64,000 nucleotides of DNA, from the NCBI RefSeq assembly GCF_042643355.1, contig NZ_JBHRSS010000003.1:992001-1056000 (forward strand), in the 5' to 3' direction. This document shows positions 1-8,183 of this stretch, in pieces. The stretch comes from Salinisphaera aquimarina. GTDB taxonomy: Bacteria > Pseudomonadota > Gammaproteobacteria > Nevskiales > Salinisphaeraceae. Every line of letters starts with the position of its first letter. The stretch's first letter is position 1. The translations under genes were made by a program, and so were the position numbers. The notes below the pieces were generated by a model. The model worked only from the letters and a program-made list of their open reading frames with translations. It had not been told where the DNA came from and searched no databases.

Positions 1-194
1 GTTCGCCCCGGCGTCTTGCTGGTGCGCGCGAGCCCGACGCGCTCGCAGATCGCATTCAGCGCGCTCGATTTTCCGGCGTTGGAACGTCCGGCGAAGGCGA
101 TTTCCGGGCCTTCCGGGTCGGGAAATGCGCGCGGGGTCGGCGCCGAACATACAAACTGCATGTCCTTGAAATCCGTTGGCTTGAGCAGGTTCAT
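1..194 (-). CDS. engB: Ribosome biogenesis GTPase EngB/YsxC (N-terminal part, cut by window edge)
   Basis: Essential GTPase acting in late 50S ribosome assembly. Only the first 64 codons are inside the window. The reverse strand reads MNLLKPTDFKDMQF at the start and then EIAFAGRSNAGKSSALNAI, which holds the P-loop (GRSNAGKS) typical of the family, followed by the switch-I approach with TSKTPGR. The ATG at 194 is chosen because the reading starts there without an alternative upstream Met. It is divergent from the cytochrome c4 gene; the order engB / cytochrome c4 / dsbA is the usual gammaproteobacterial arrangement, which supports the call. Confidence 0.9.
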   Translation of the reverse strand, partial: MNLLKPTDFKDMQFVCSAPTPRAFPDPEGPEIAFAGRSNAGKSSALNAICERVGLARTSKTPGR

Positions 195-271
195 GAAAAG
201 CTACCGGCTGGGTGTGAGAAGAGCGCGACGCAGGCGGCGCCATGCATGCAGGCTGTGGCCGGCCGATCGGG

Positions 272-280
272 TGGTATACA
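272..280 (+). promoter_or_regulatory. Possible extended -10 promoter for the cytochrome c4-dsbA unit
   Basis: The sequence TGGTATACA is a TGn plus TATACA extended -10 match in the engB-cytochrome c4 intergenic space. No good -35 hexamer is seen 16-18 bases upstream, so the call rests on the extended -10 only. It would give a 5' leader of roughly 85 nt before the ATG at 373. Confidence 0.35.
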
Positions 281-372
281 ATAAATACGATTTCCAGATG
301 GACGGTCGTGTTCCGGTATAGCGTCGGACCGCCGCCATTGTGCTTCCGTTTTGCGTCGGAGACGAGTACGAC

Positions 373-1308
373 ATGACCAAGCGCTTTATTGTGTTGTTCG
401 GGCTGATAGTTTGTGCGGGGGCAGTCAGCGCCGATCCCTTGATGGACGGCGATGTGGACGCCGGGCAGCAGAAGGCTGCGGTCTGTGCCGCCTGCCACGG
501 CCCCAAGGGCAACATGGTCTCCCCGCAGTTCCCCAAGCTCGCCGGTCAGGGCGCACCCTATATTTACGAGCAGCTCAAGCTGTTCAAATCGGGTGAACGC
601 AAGAACGGAATCATGATGGGGCAGGCGTCTGGTCTCTCCGACGAGGACATGAAGAACCTCGCGGTGTATTTCGCCTCGCAGCAGACCCGGCCCGGCGCGG
701 CCGATATAGCCGTCGCTCCGGCGGGTGCCGCGTTGTATCACAGCGGCAAGGCCGACAAGAACATTCCCGCCTGCTCGGGTTGCCACGGCCCCTCGGGCAT
801 GGGCAACGCAGCGGCCAAATTCCCGCGCCTGTCCGGTCAGAATCCGCAGTATATCGTGACCCAGTTGACCGCATATCGCGACGGTACCCGCAGCGACTAC
901 CACAACGCGACGATCATGAACGGCGTGGCCGAGAACCTCTCCGACACCGATATCAAGGCACTGGCCTCGTATGTCGCCGGTCTGGGGCAGAGCGACGGCA
1001 AGTCGTCCAAGAAGGACTATGGTGCGCTGATGCAGAACGCTGGCGGCCCGGGCGCGGCCAAGGCGAGTGGCGACGAGGCCGGCAATGACGGCAGCGACAA
1101 CAAGGCCGGCGGCGATACCTCCACTCAGGCCGGCGGTGCGGCGGGTGGCGACGCCAAGCAGGCGGACAAGGCCGATGCCGCGGCCAAGCAGAAAGCCGGT
1201 TCGGCGGCAGGCAATGACACGGCCGCGGACCAGGGCGGCAACGCCGATACGTCCAAGCCCGCCGATGACGCCGGCAAGAAAGCCGGCGCCGACTCCACCC
1301 AGCAGTAA
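373..1308 (+). CDS. Cytochrome c4, di-heme, with long low-complexity C-terminal tail
   Basis: Periplasmic or membrane-associated di-heme electron carrier, usually delivering electrons to terminal oxidases. Residues 1-20 form a signal peptide (MTKRFIVLFG... AVSA). Two c-type heme sites are visible: CAACH at 38-42 and CSGCH at 134-138, each in a cytochrome c domain of about 90 residues. After about residue 205 the protein continues for about 105 residues of Ala/Gly/Asp/Lys-rich sequence, absent from ordinary cytochrome c4 (about 200 aa mature), probably disordered. The ATG at 373 is preferred to an upstream in-frame start at 340 because it directly precedes a normal signal peptide. dsbA follows after 32 bp in the same direction, so the two are likely co-transcribed. 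Confidence 0.9.
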   Translation: MTKRFIVLFGLIVCAGAVSADPLMDGDVDAGQQKAAVCAACHGPKGNMVSPQFPKLAGQGAPYIYEQLKLFKSGERKNGIMMGQASGLSDEDMKNLAVYFASQQTRPGAADIAVAPAGAALYHSGKADKNIPACSGCHGPSGMGNAAAKFPRLSGQNPQYIVTQLTAYRDGTRSDYHNATIMNGVAENLSDTDIKALASYVAGLGQSDGKSSKKDYGALMQNAGGPGAAKASGDEAGNDGSDNKAGGDTSTQAGGAAGGDAKQADKADAAAKQKAGSAAGNDTAADQGGNADTSKPADDAGKKAGADSTQQ

Positions 1309-1340
1309 CAGGCCGAGCCCAGCGGCCAAGGACCGGAATC

Positions 1341-1988
1341 ATGACGCGACGTATTGCGGCGTTCATCGCGCTCACGCTGACCCTGTTTGCCGGCGTGGCA
1401 GCCGCCCAGAGTCTGATCACGCGGTATGTCGCGGGTGATCACTATCAGGTCATCGATAATCCGGTCGCACAGCCGGAGGACGGTAAGATCCAGGTGGTGG
1501 AGTTTTTCCTCTACAGCTGCCCGCACTGCTACCACCTCGAGCCCGAACTCAAAGACTGGCGCAAGACGCTGGGCGATGACGTCGAGTTCTCGCGGGTGCC
1601 GGTGCTGTTCGGCGCCGGCGGTCAGGTCTATGCACGTCTCTACTATGCCGCCGAGCAGTTGGGTGTTCTCGACAAGGTGCATGAAGACATCTTCACGGCC
1701 ATCCACGAACAGGGCCGGCGCCTGCTGTCGGAGGACGACATCCGCGATTTCATGGAAGACCACGGCGTGGACGGCGATCGGTTTGCCGAAGCGTTCGACA
1801 GCGACGCGGTCAGCGACAAGGTGCGTGCCGCGGGCGAGACCATGCGCGCGTTCCGGGTGACGGCCACGCCGAGCTTGGGCGTGGCCGGGCAGTATTACCT
1901 GAGTGGCCGCAGCGCAGGCAGCAACGAAAAGATGTTCGACGTGGCCGACTACCTGATCGCCCAGCAGCGGGCCGCCAACGCCGACTGA
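1341..1988 (+). CDS. dsbA: Thiol:disulfide interchange protein DsbA
   Basis: Periplasmic oxidase that introduces disulfides into exported proteins. The 215-aa product has a signal peptide (MTRRIAAFIALTLTLF... AAA), the thioredoxin-fold active site CPHC at residues 60-63 in the context FLYSCPHCYHLEP, and the cis-proline loop TATPSL near residue 176. Length and motif match DsbA. It lies 32 bp behind the cytochrome c4 gene; DsbA could assist c-type cytochrome maturation, but that link is an inference from position. It converges on the L,D-transpeptidase gene across a 333-bp spacer. Confidence 0.93.
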   Translation: MTRRIAAFIALTLTLFAGVAAAQSLITRYVAGDHYQVIDNPVAQPEDGKIQVVEFFLYSCPHCYHLEPELKDWRKTLGDDVEFSRVPVLFGAGGQVYARLYYAAEQLGVLDKVHEDIFTAIHEQGRRLLSEDDIRDFMEDHGVDGDRFAEAFDSDAVSDKVRAAGETMRAFRVTATPSLGVAGQYYLSGRSAGSNEKMFDVADYLIAQQRAANAD

Positions 1989-2321
1989 GCGACGCTTGGC
2001 GGCGCTCGCCAACAGCCGGCCGGAGGCTCGCCTCGGCGCGTCGGTTCCGGCCTGAGCAGCCGCGGATGGCGTGACGCGCGCGACAGCCGTGACCATTCCG
2101 CCGGCTACGAAATCCATTCAGTGATCGTTGAATAATCGGGCCGGCGCCACGGATGCCGCTGCCAGGCGGCGGTCGGCGTCCGCCCCGAAGCGCTAATCCG
2201 GTGCTGTCCGGCGTGATCTCGATCGGGCAGGGTGTCCGCCTTGCCGTGGCGCGGTCCCGTACCGGCTTTCAGCGCTGTCGCGCATCGCACGGCTCGGGGC
2301 CGGGCCGACCCCTGCCGGAGG
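1989..2321. other. Convergent intergenic spacer, no gene recognised
   Basis: This 333-bp stretch separates the convergent dsbA and L,D-transpeptidase genes. It is GC-rich with several short inverted repeats, but I find no stem followed by a clear T-run and no reading frame with recognisable protein features. Confidence 0.5.
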
Positions 2322-3542
2322 TCAGTCGTCTTCGGTCTCCAGCACGATCTGCCAATCACCCTGGTCGTTCTGATGCCAGTACTGGGCCTTACGGTCCTCG
2401 GAGTGGTAGTTGTTGCTGCTGTAATCCTGGGTGAAGGCGACCTTGACCATTTTGTCCTCGCCCGGATAACGAAACAGGCTGATCTGGCTCAGATCGACCG
2501 AGATATCCGTCTTCACGGCATTGACCTGCTTCTTGTAGGCGGCAAACGCGGCCTTGTCGCGCCCCGCGGCGCTGACGAAGCTGGGCGCGTAATAGGCCAG
2601 ATAGGACTGGGTATCGATCGACTGCCAGCTGTGCCGCCAGTCTTCCACCGCCGCAAGCAATGACGTGCGCTGCGATTCCACGGCGCCGACCGATACCCAG
2701 TTCAGGCCCGCGGTCATGATCACCGGCGTCTTGCCGATGGTTACGTTGGCCTTGAGGGTCTCGAAATCGTCGTTGGCGATCACCACGCAGCCTTCGCTGG
2801 CCCGCGGCGTGCGCGAGTAGGTGGTACGCGGTACGCCGTGCAGCCAGATCCCGTAGCCGGTTCGGCCCTTGGCGCGATCCAGGGCGTTGGGATAGTTCAC
2901 CGGCAGCGCGCCGACGCCGTAGAGCTCCGGCAGCATGTTGTCGTTGAGATACTTGGTGATGTGGTAGATGCCGATGGGCGTGCGCATGTCGCCTTCGACC
3001 TGCTTGCCGGCGCCGCCGCGGCCGATGGTGGTATAGAAATCCGATACCAGCCGTGGCACGCCCTGTTCGTTGGCGAACAGGTACAGCCGGTTGTTGGACA
3101 GATCGACCACGATCACGTGTTCGTACTGCGGCGCGATCTGCAGGATCACATCCGGCACCTTGCCGTCGGTCGAGGCGGCCATGCGATGCGCCCAGCGGGT
3201 CTTGGCCTCGTCGAGCAGGGCATCGCGTTGATCACGCATGTTCGCGCTGATCTGCGGGTCGATCGAACGACCGGTGCGGGCCACCATCAGTTCGCCGTAG
3301 ACAAGCTGGGCGAGACGGAAATTCGGCCGCGCCTGAATCAGGTCGGACAGATCGTCGATCGCGCTGTCGTAGTCGCCCTGCTGGGCGAGGTTGAGCACCG
3401 CAAGCAGCTGTGATTCCGCGTCCGAATGCGGCGCATTGCCGGACGACACCGGCGCATCGGCGGCCAGTCCGGCGACCGGCCATGCGATCAGCCAGACGCA
3501 GCACACGAGCAGTAGCGGAGCACAAAAGCGCAGCATGGTCAT
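2322..3542 (-). CDS. Exported L,D-transpeptidase (YkuD domain) with C-terminal NTF2-like domain
   Basis: 406-aa predicted cell-wall enzyme that would make 3-3 peptidoglycan crosslinks or attach proteins to peptidoglycan. An N-terminal signal peptide (ending VAGLAAD) is followed by a short helical region and then the YkuD domain with the conserved His in WLHGVPR and the catalytic Cys in SEGCVVI. The usual Arg after the Cys-Val (SxGCxR) is Val here. The last 110 residues (about 295-406) form an NTF2/SnoaL-like domain ending WQIVLETEDD. Its ATG overlaps the stop of the upstream TPR gene by one base, and that protein carries a similar C-terminal domain, so the pair probably functions together in the envelope. 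Confidence 0.85.
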   Translation of the reverse strand: MTMLRFCAPLLLVCCVWLIAWPVAGLAADAPVSSGNAPHSDAESQLLAVLNLAQQGDYDSAIDDLSDLIQARPNFRLAQLVYGELMVARTGRSIDPQISANMRDQRDALLDEAKTRWAHRMAASTDGKVPDVILQIAPQYEHVIVVDLSNNRLYLFANEQGVPRLVSDFYTTIGRGGAGKQVEGDMRTPIGIYHITKYLNDNMLPELYGVGALPVNYPNALDRAKGRTGYGIWLHGVPRTTYSRTPRASEGCVVIANDDFETLKANVTIGKTPVIMTAGLNWVSVGAVESQRTSLLAAVEDWRHSWQSIDTQSYLAYYAPSFVSAAGRDKAAFAAYKKQVNAVKTDISVDLSQISLFRYPGEDKMVKVAFTQDYSSNNYHSEDRKAQYWHQNDQGDWQIVLETEDD

Positions 3543-4576
3543 CAGTTCGAGGCGCTCGTTTCCCTGAGAATGCGCCAGCCGGCGCGGGTTCGCTGCATGA
3601 GCAGACGTTTTTTCACCTGATCACTGTAGCTCGGAGACTCGTAGCGTTGCACGAAATCCACCTGCACACGGTCGTCGGATACCGGCGTGATCGCGGGATC
3701 CTCGATACGGATATGAATCTTGTCGGGCTTGGCTAGGCGCGCCCGGCGCAGCGCCAGCCATTGGGACCGGTTCATGCCGTCGCCGGGATCGAAGGCGTCG
3801 GCATAAAAGTCGGTATAGCCGTCGAAATCCTGCGACGACCACGCCAGCGCCCAGGCGCGCAGGGTCTGGACGATGCTCAGATTGTCGTCGGCCGGCGGGG
3901 GCGCCTCTACGGTTTTTTCCGCAGCCTCGTCAGTCGGCGTCGATACGGGCTCGGGCGGTGTTTCGGGTTTGGGCTCGGCTTTGGGCTCGGGCGCCGGCAC
4001 CGACTCCGGAGCCGGCTTGGGCGGCGTGGGCGCCGGTTTGCTCGGATCGCCCGGGGCGACCGATTCCTGAGCGTAATAGAGCCGGTCGAGCAGGGTCAGC
4101 GGGACTTTCCGTGCGCTGTCGCTGCTGCCGAGCGCGCGCCGGTAGGCCAGATCCGCGAGTGCGGTATAGACATCGCCGAGGTTGCGATGCGCAGTGGCAT
4201 AGGCCGGCTGGGTCGCCAGTGCCTTGTCCAGCCATTTGCGTGCCTGGTCGTAGTCGCCCTGGCGGGCATAGAGCACGGCCAGGTTGTTGGCGGGTTCGGC
4301 GCGCAGGGGAAAATCATCGGCCAGCGCCTTGAATTCGGCAATCGCGGCGTTTGTCTTATCCATGCCGGCGAGCGCGCGCGCATGCAGAAAACGCGCATCG
4401 CGGTTGCCCGGATGATCGGCGAGGTAGGCGCTGCTCTGGTCGCGCGCGTCGGTGAAGCGACCGGCGTCGACGTCGGCCTGCAGGTCGTCCAGGGTCACGG
4501 CCAGCGCCGCGGGCGAGACGATACTCAGCGCACAAAGGATACAGGCGAGCGGTTTCGCGGTTTGTCGTCGAATCAC
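3542..4576 (-). CDS. Exported TPR protein with C-terminal NTF2-like domain
   Basis: About 344-aa envelope protein. I choose the GTG at 4576 (VIRRQTAKPLACILCALS...) because it directly precedes a signal peptide ending SPAALA; an upstream GTG at 4672 would add 32 residues of unlikely sequence. After the signal come tetratricopeptide repeats (about residues 25-150, e.g. NLAVLYARQGDYDQARKWL), then a Pro/Glu/Lys/Ala-rich linker (about 185-235), then an NTF2-like domain ending RAGWRILRETSASN. The stop overlaps the ATG of the L,D-transpeptidase gene, so translation is likely coupled. A TPR partner could scaffold or regulate the transpeptidase; this is inferred from the operon and the shared domain. 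No enzymatic motif is visible. Confidence 0.75.
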   Translation of the reverse strand: MIRRQTAKPLACILCALSIVSPAALAVTLDDLQADVDAGRFTDARDQSSAYLADHPGNRDARFLHARALAGMDKTNAAIAEFKALADDFPLRAEPANNLAVLYARQGDYDQARKWLDKALATQPAYATAHRNLGDVYTALADLAYRRALGSSDSARKVPLTLLDRLYYAQESVAPGDPSKPAPTPPKPAPESVPAPEPKAEPKPETPPEPVSTPTDEAAEKTVEAPPPADDNLSIVQTLRAWALAWSSQDFDGYTDFYADAFDPGDGMNRSQWLALRRARLAKPDKIHIRIEDPAITPVSDDRVQVDFVQRYESPSYSDQVKKRLLMQRTRAGWRILRETSASN

Positions 4577-4686
4577 GTGTGCTTGGTCCCGTCCTGCTGG
4601 ATGTGGCGCGCGGCCCGTCGCCGCTGCGGCAGTCGCCCGCCGGACGATTGCCCGCGCCCCCAGGTTCGCCACAGTAATATCTTGAA

Positions 4687-4694
4687 ATTATACT
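4687..4694. promoter_or_regulatory. Overlapping divergent -10 elements (TPR gene / manC)
   Basis: TATAAT on the reverse strand (4692-4687) and TATACT on the forward strand (4689-4694) overlap in the only AT-rich part of the divergent spacer. Neither has a strong -35 at the standard distance. The position between divergent genes fits a shared promoter region, but start sites would have to be mapped. Confidence 0.35.
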
Positions 4695-4792
4695 AGACTT
4701 GCGCAATTGCCTCGCGTTGCGCTGGATATTATCGATCGGCGATCACGCCCGTCGCTTTCAATGGTCCGTTCAAGGGCCCCGTGGAGAAACAC

Positions 4793-6289
4793 ATGTTGAT
4801 ACCGGTATTGCTGGCCGGCGGCGTGGGAAGCCGCCTCTGGCCGCTGTCGCGTCAGAGCCGCCCCAAGCAGTTTCTGGCCCTTGCCGGCACCAGCGACCGC
4901 AGCCTGCTCGAGCAGACGCTCGGGCGCGTCAGGCAGCTCGACGACCTGGGTCCGGCGCTGATCGTGGGTAATGACGAGCATCGTTTCGTGATGGCCGAGC
5001 AACTGCGCAGTTCGGGCATCGACGGCCGGGTGATGATCGAGCCGGTAGGGCGCAATACCGCGCCCGCGGTCGCTGCTGCCGCGTTCGAGATCTGCGCCCG
5101 CCACGGCGGCGACGCCGAACTGCTGGTACTGCCCACGGACCATGCGATAGGCGACGCGGCCGCCTTTGCCGACGCCATCACGCGGGCACGCGCCAACGCC
5201 GATCGCGGCCGCCTGACGCTATTCGGGGTCACGCCGGATCGCGCCGAGACCGGCTACGGCTATATCCAGGCCGGCAGCGTACTGGCCGACGGCGTGCGCA
5301 CGGTGCAGCGGTTCGTGGAAAAACCGGATGCCGAACGCGCCGCCGAATACCTGGCCCATGGCGACTATTTCTGGAACAGCGGCATGTTTCTGTTCGGCGC
5401 CCAGGATTATCTGGACGCCCTGGCCGAGCAGGCGCCGGATATCCACGCCGCCGCCGCGGCCGCCCATGCCGCGGCCCGCACCGATATCGATTTCCTGCGC
5501 CTGGACGCCGACGCGTTTGCCGCCAGTCCTGCCGACTCCATCGACTACGCGGTCATGGAGGGCACCGACCGCGCGGTCATGGTCGAGCTCGACGCGGCCT
5601 GGAACGATCTGGGCAGCTGGTCGGCCGTGGCCCGCGCGGCGGGCCGGGATGCGCGCGGCAACAGCGCGCGTGGCGATGTCTGGCTTGAGGACAGCGACGA
5701 TTGCGTGGTCCACAGCCAGGGCCGGCTGGTGGCCACCCTGGGCGTGCGCGATCACGTCATCGTGGAGACGGCCGATGCGGTGCTGGTGGCCGATCGGTCT
5801 CGCGAGCAGGATATCAAGACGCTCGTGCAGCGCCTCGCCGTCGAAGGCCGCAGCGAGGCGGTGGAATACCGCAAGGCCTATCGGCCCTGGGGCAGCTACG
5901 AGCAGATCGCCGCCGGCGAGCGTTTTCAGGTCAAGCATATCCGGGTCACGCCGGGCGGGCGGCTGTCGCTGCAGAGCCATCACCACCGCGCCGAGCACTG
6001 GGTGGTGGTCCACGGCACCGCGCTCGTCACCTGCGACGAACGCCAGATGCTGCTCACCGAAAACGAATCCACCTTCATCCCGCTGGGCGCGGTGCATCGG
6101 CTGGAAAACCCCGGCAAGGTCGAACTCGATCTGATCGAGGTCCAGTCCGGCAGCTATCTGGGCGAAGACGATATCGTGCGCTATGACGACGTCTACGGCC
6201 GCGCCGATGTCGAACCCGACGCAAAAAATACTGTCGATGGCGAGGGCGCCGCGGCGGCTGTCTCGCCAGTATCCGACGACAAGGAGTAA
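4793..6289 (+). CDS. manC: Mannose-1-phosphate guanylyltransferase / mannose-6-phosphate isomerase
   Basis: Bifunctional enzyme making GDP-mannose from mannose-1-phosphate and interconverting mannose-6-phosphate and fructose-6-phosphate, feeding surface polysaccharide synthesis. The product of about 498 aa has the nucleotidyltransferase signature LAGGVGSRLWPLSR near residue 7, the FVEKPD motif, NSGMFLF and, from about residue 360, a type-II PMI cupin (RPWGSYEQI, HHHRAEHWVVV, IPLGAVHRL). The ATG at 4793 is preferred to the GTG at 4781 because GGAG at 4783-4786 is correctly spaced before it. It is followed after 6 bp by phosphomannomutase, giving the complete route from fructose-6-phosphate to GDP-mannose. 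Confidence 0.95.
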   Translation: MLIPVLLAGGVGSRLWPLSRQSRPKQFLALAGTSDRSLLEQTLGRVRQLDDLGPALIVGNDEHRFVMAEQLRSSGIDGRVMIEPVGRNTAPAVAAAAFEICARHGGDAELLVLPTDHAIGDAAAFADAITRARANADRGRLTLFGVTPDRAETGYGYIQAGSVLADGVRTVQRFVEKPDAERAAEYLAHGDYFWNSGMFLFGAQDYLDALAEQAPDIHAAAAAAHAAARTDIDFLRLDADAFAASPADSIDYAVMEGTDRAVMVELDAAWNDLGSWSAVARAAGRDARGNSARGDVWLEDSDDCVVHSQGRLVATLGVRDHVIVETADAVLVADRSREQDIKTLVQRLAVEGRSEAVEYRKAYRPWGSYEQIAAGERFQVKHIRVTPGGRLSLQSHHHRAEHWVVVHGTALVTCDERQMLLTENESTFIPLGAVHRLENPGKVELDLIEVQSGSYLGEDDIVRYDDVYGRADVEPDAKNTVDGEGAAAAVSPVSDDKE

Positions 6290-6295
6290 TGCCCG

Positions 6296-7651
6296 ATGGG
6301 CCAGTATTATCCGTTCTTCAAAGCCTATGATGTCCGTGCACGCGTGCCCGATGAACTCGACGCCGACCTCGCGCGCCGTATCGGCAGCGCGTTCGTGGCC
6401 GAGATCGGCGCGAAGACCGTGGTCGTCGGCCGCGACATGCGCCTGTCCAGCCAGGAACTGGCCGATGCGCTCATCGAGGGCCTGACGGCGGCCGGCGCCG
6501 ACGTGCTGGATATCGGCCTTTGCGGCACCGAAGAAGTCTATTACGGCACGTTCTCGCAGAATGCGGACGGCGGCATCATGGTCACCGCCAGCCACAACCC
6601 CAAGGATTACAACGGCTTGAAGTTCGTGCGCGAGCAGGCGCGGCCGATCTCGGCCGATAACGGCCTGTTCGATATCGAAAAACGCGCCTATCACAACGAT
6701 TTCACCCTGGCCGACCGGCCGGGTGAGCGGCGCGCGCTGGATCAGCGCGCGGCCTATGTCGATTTCCTGCTCGCCCAGATCAAGCCGGACAATCTCAAGC
6801 CGCTGCGGATCGTGGCCAATCCGGGCAACGGTTGTGCCGGACTCGTGGTCGAGCTGCTCGAAGAGCGCCTGCCGCTGGATATCGTGCGCATGCATTTCGA
6901 GCCGGACGGGCACCTGCCCAACGGTATTCCCAACCCGCTGCTGGTGGAAAACCGCGAGGCCACGGCCGCCGCGGTGCGTGAACACAAGGCGGATTTCGGT
7001 GTTGCCTGGGACGGCGATTTCGATCGCTGTTTCTTCTTCGACGAGAACGGCGAGTTCATCGAAGGCTATTACATCGTCGGCCTGATCGCGCAGATGCTGC
7101 TGGCGATGAATCCGGGCGAAGCCATCGTCCACGATCCGCGCCTGACCTGGAACACGCTGGCCCAGGTCGAGGAGAACGGCGGCCGCTCGGTGCAGTCCAA
7201 ATCCGGCCACTCGTTCATGAAGCAGACCATGCGCGACGTCGACGCCCTCTACGGCGGCGAGATGAGCGCGCATCACTATTTCCGCGATTTCTCCTACGCC
7301 GACAACGGCAATATTCCGTGGCTGGTGATGGCGCAGCTGATCTCGGAGAGCGGCAAGCCGTTGTCCACGCTGGTCAAGGAACGCATCGCCGCCTATCCGG
7401 CCTCGGGCGAGATCAACCGCGAGATCGGCGATCCGGATGCCGCGCTGGCCGATCTGGAATCGCACTACGGAACAGCCGCCGAGGCGGTCGAATACGTCGA
7501 CGGCCTGTCGATGGATTTCGGTAGCTGGCGCTTCAACCTGCGCAAGTCCAATACCGAGCCGGTGGTACGCCTGAACGTCGAGACCCGCGGCGATATAGCC
7601 CTGATGCGGGAAAAGACCGACGAGCTGCTCGAGCGACTGGCGACCCACTGA
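6296..7651 (+). CDS. manB: Phosphomannomutase / phosphoglucomutase
   Basis: 451-aa alpha-D-phosphohexomutase of the AlgC/ManB type, converting mannose-6-phosphate to mannose-1-phosphate (and often glucose phosphates). Visible hallmarks are the active-site phosphoserine loop TASHNPKDYNG near residue 97, the metal loop GDFDRC near residue 239, the sugar-specificity loop GGEMSAHHYFRD, and the C-terminal phosphate-binding RKSNTEPVVRLNVE. Length is normal for the family. It is directly downstream of manC (6-bp gap) with AAGGAG before its ATG, so the two form one operon. Whether alginate or another polysaccharide is the product cannot be told from this window. Confidence 0.95.
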   Translation: MGQYYPFFKAYDVRARVPDELDADLARRIGSAFVAEIGAKTVVVGRDMRLSSQELADALIEGLTAAGADVLDIGLCGTEEVYYGTFSQNADGGIMVTASHNPKDYNGLKFVREQARPISADNGLFDIEKRAYHNDFTLADRPGERRALDQRAAYVDFLLAQIKPDNLKPLRIVANPGNGCAGLVVELLEERLPLDIVRMHFEPDGHLPNGIPNPLLVENREATAAAVREHKADFGVAWDGDFDRCFFFDENGEFIEGYYIVGLIAQMLLAMNPGEAIVHDPRLTWNTLAQVEENGGRSVQSKSGHSFMKQTMRDVDALYGGEMSAHHYFRDFSYADNGNIPWLVMAQLISESGKPLSTLVKERIAAYPASGEINREIGDPDAALADLESHYGTAAEAVEYVDGLSMDFGSWRFNLRKSNTEPVVRLNVETRGDIALMREKTDELLERLATH

Positions 7652-7707
7652 CTCGCCGGCTGGCAGCCTGTTCCGCAGGCCCGCAGGAAGGAGCAAAAAC
7701 AAAGACT

Positions 7708-7787
7708 ATCCGCAGATGACGCAGATATAAGAGAAGGGCAAGCGAGTGTCTGTAATCATCTGCGTCTTTCTGTGTTCATCTGCGGAT
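7708..7787. repeat. Short dispersed palindromic repeat, copy 1
   Basis: An 80-bp element begins ATCCGCAGATGACGCAGAT and ends ATCTGCGTC...ATCTGCGGAT, so its ends are inverted copies of each other. A second, shorter copy with the same order of motifs (ATCCGCAGATTACGCAGAT, AGAGAA, GTGTCTGT, TCTGCGGAT) lies at 10199-10259. No coding potential. It sits between manB and the NIPSNAP/mtnA genes and could form a hairpin in RNA. Confidence 0.7.
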
Positions 7788-7847
7788 TGCCTGCCTGTAT
7801 TCGCCAGTATTGGCCCGCGACGCATTGCTGTTGAGAGGACGCGACTC

Positions 7848-8183
7848 ATGGTGACCTGCTATCTGCGCTACGAGATCGACCCGTACAAGAAAGCCGAATT
7901 CGAGCACTACGGGCGCCTGTGGATTCCGCTGGTCGAGCGTTTCGGCAGCGCCCATCACGGCTATTTTCTGCCCTACGAGGGCGCTAACGATATTGCGGTC
8001 GCGATGTTCACCTTCGCTAGCCTGGCAGATTACGAAGCCTATCGGCGCAAGGCGGCCGACGACCCGGACTGTCAGGCGGCGTTTGCCTATGCCGAACAGA
8101 CCCGCTGCATCGTGCGCCATGAGCGCAGCTTCATGCAGCCGGTATTCGGCAAGGGCGAGGCCAGAACAGGATTCACACCATGA
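7848..8183 (+). CDS. NIPSNAP family protein
   Basis: 111-aa small alpha/beta-barrel protein (dimeric ferredoxin-like fold) of unclear function. The N-terminal CYLRYEIDPYKKAEFEHYGRLWIPLVERFGSAHHGYFLP is the typical NIPSNAP core. The ATG at 7848 has GAGAGGA at 7833-7839, eight bases upstream, and begins exactly at the family core. Its stop overlaps the mtnA start by four bases (ATGA), so translation is coupled to methionine salvage; whether it takes part in that pathway is unknown. Confidence 0.8.
   Translation: MVTCYLRYEIDPYKKAEFEHYGRLWIPLVERFGSAHHGYFLPYEGANDIAVAMFTFASLADYEAYRRKAADDPDCQAAFAYAEQTRCIVRHERSFMQPVFGKGEARTGFTP

Noticed and set aside
5219..7702. Long open frame of 827 codons on the reverse strand across manC and manB
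   Set aside because: It is antisense to two clear enzymes, its translation is His/Gly/Ala/Asp-rich with no domain, and it is a side effect of the high GC content.
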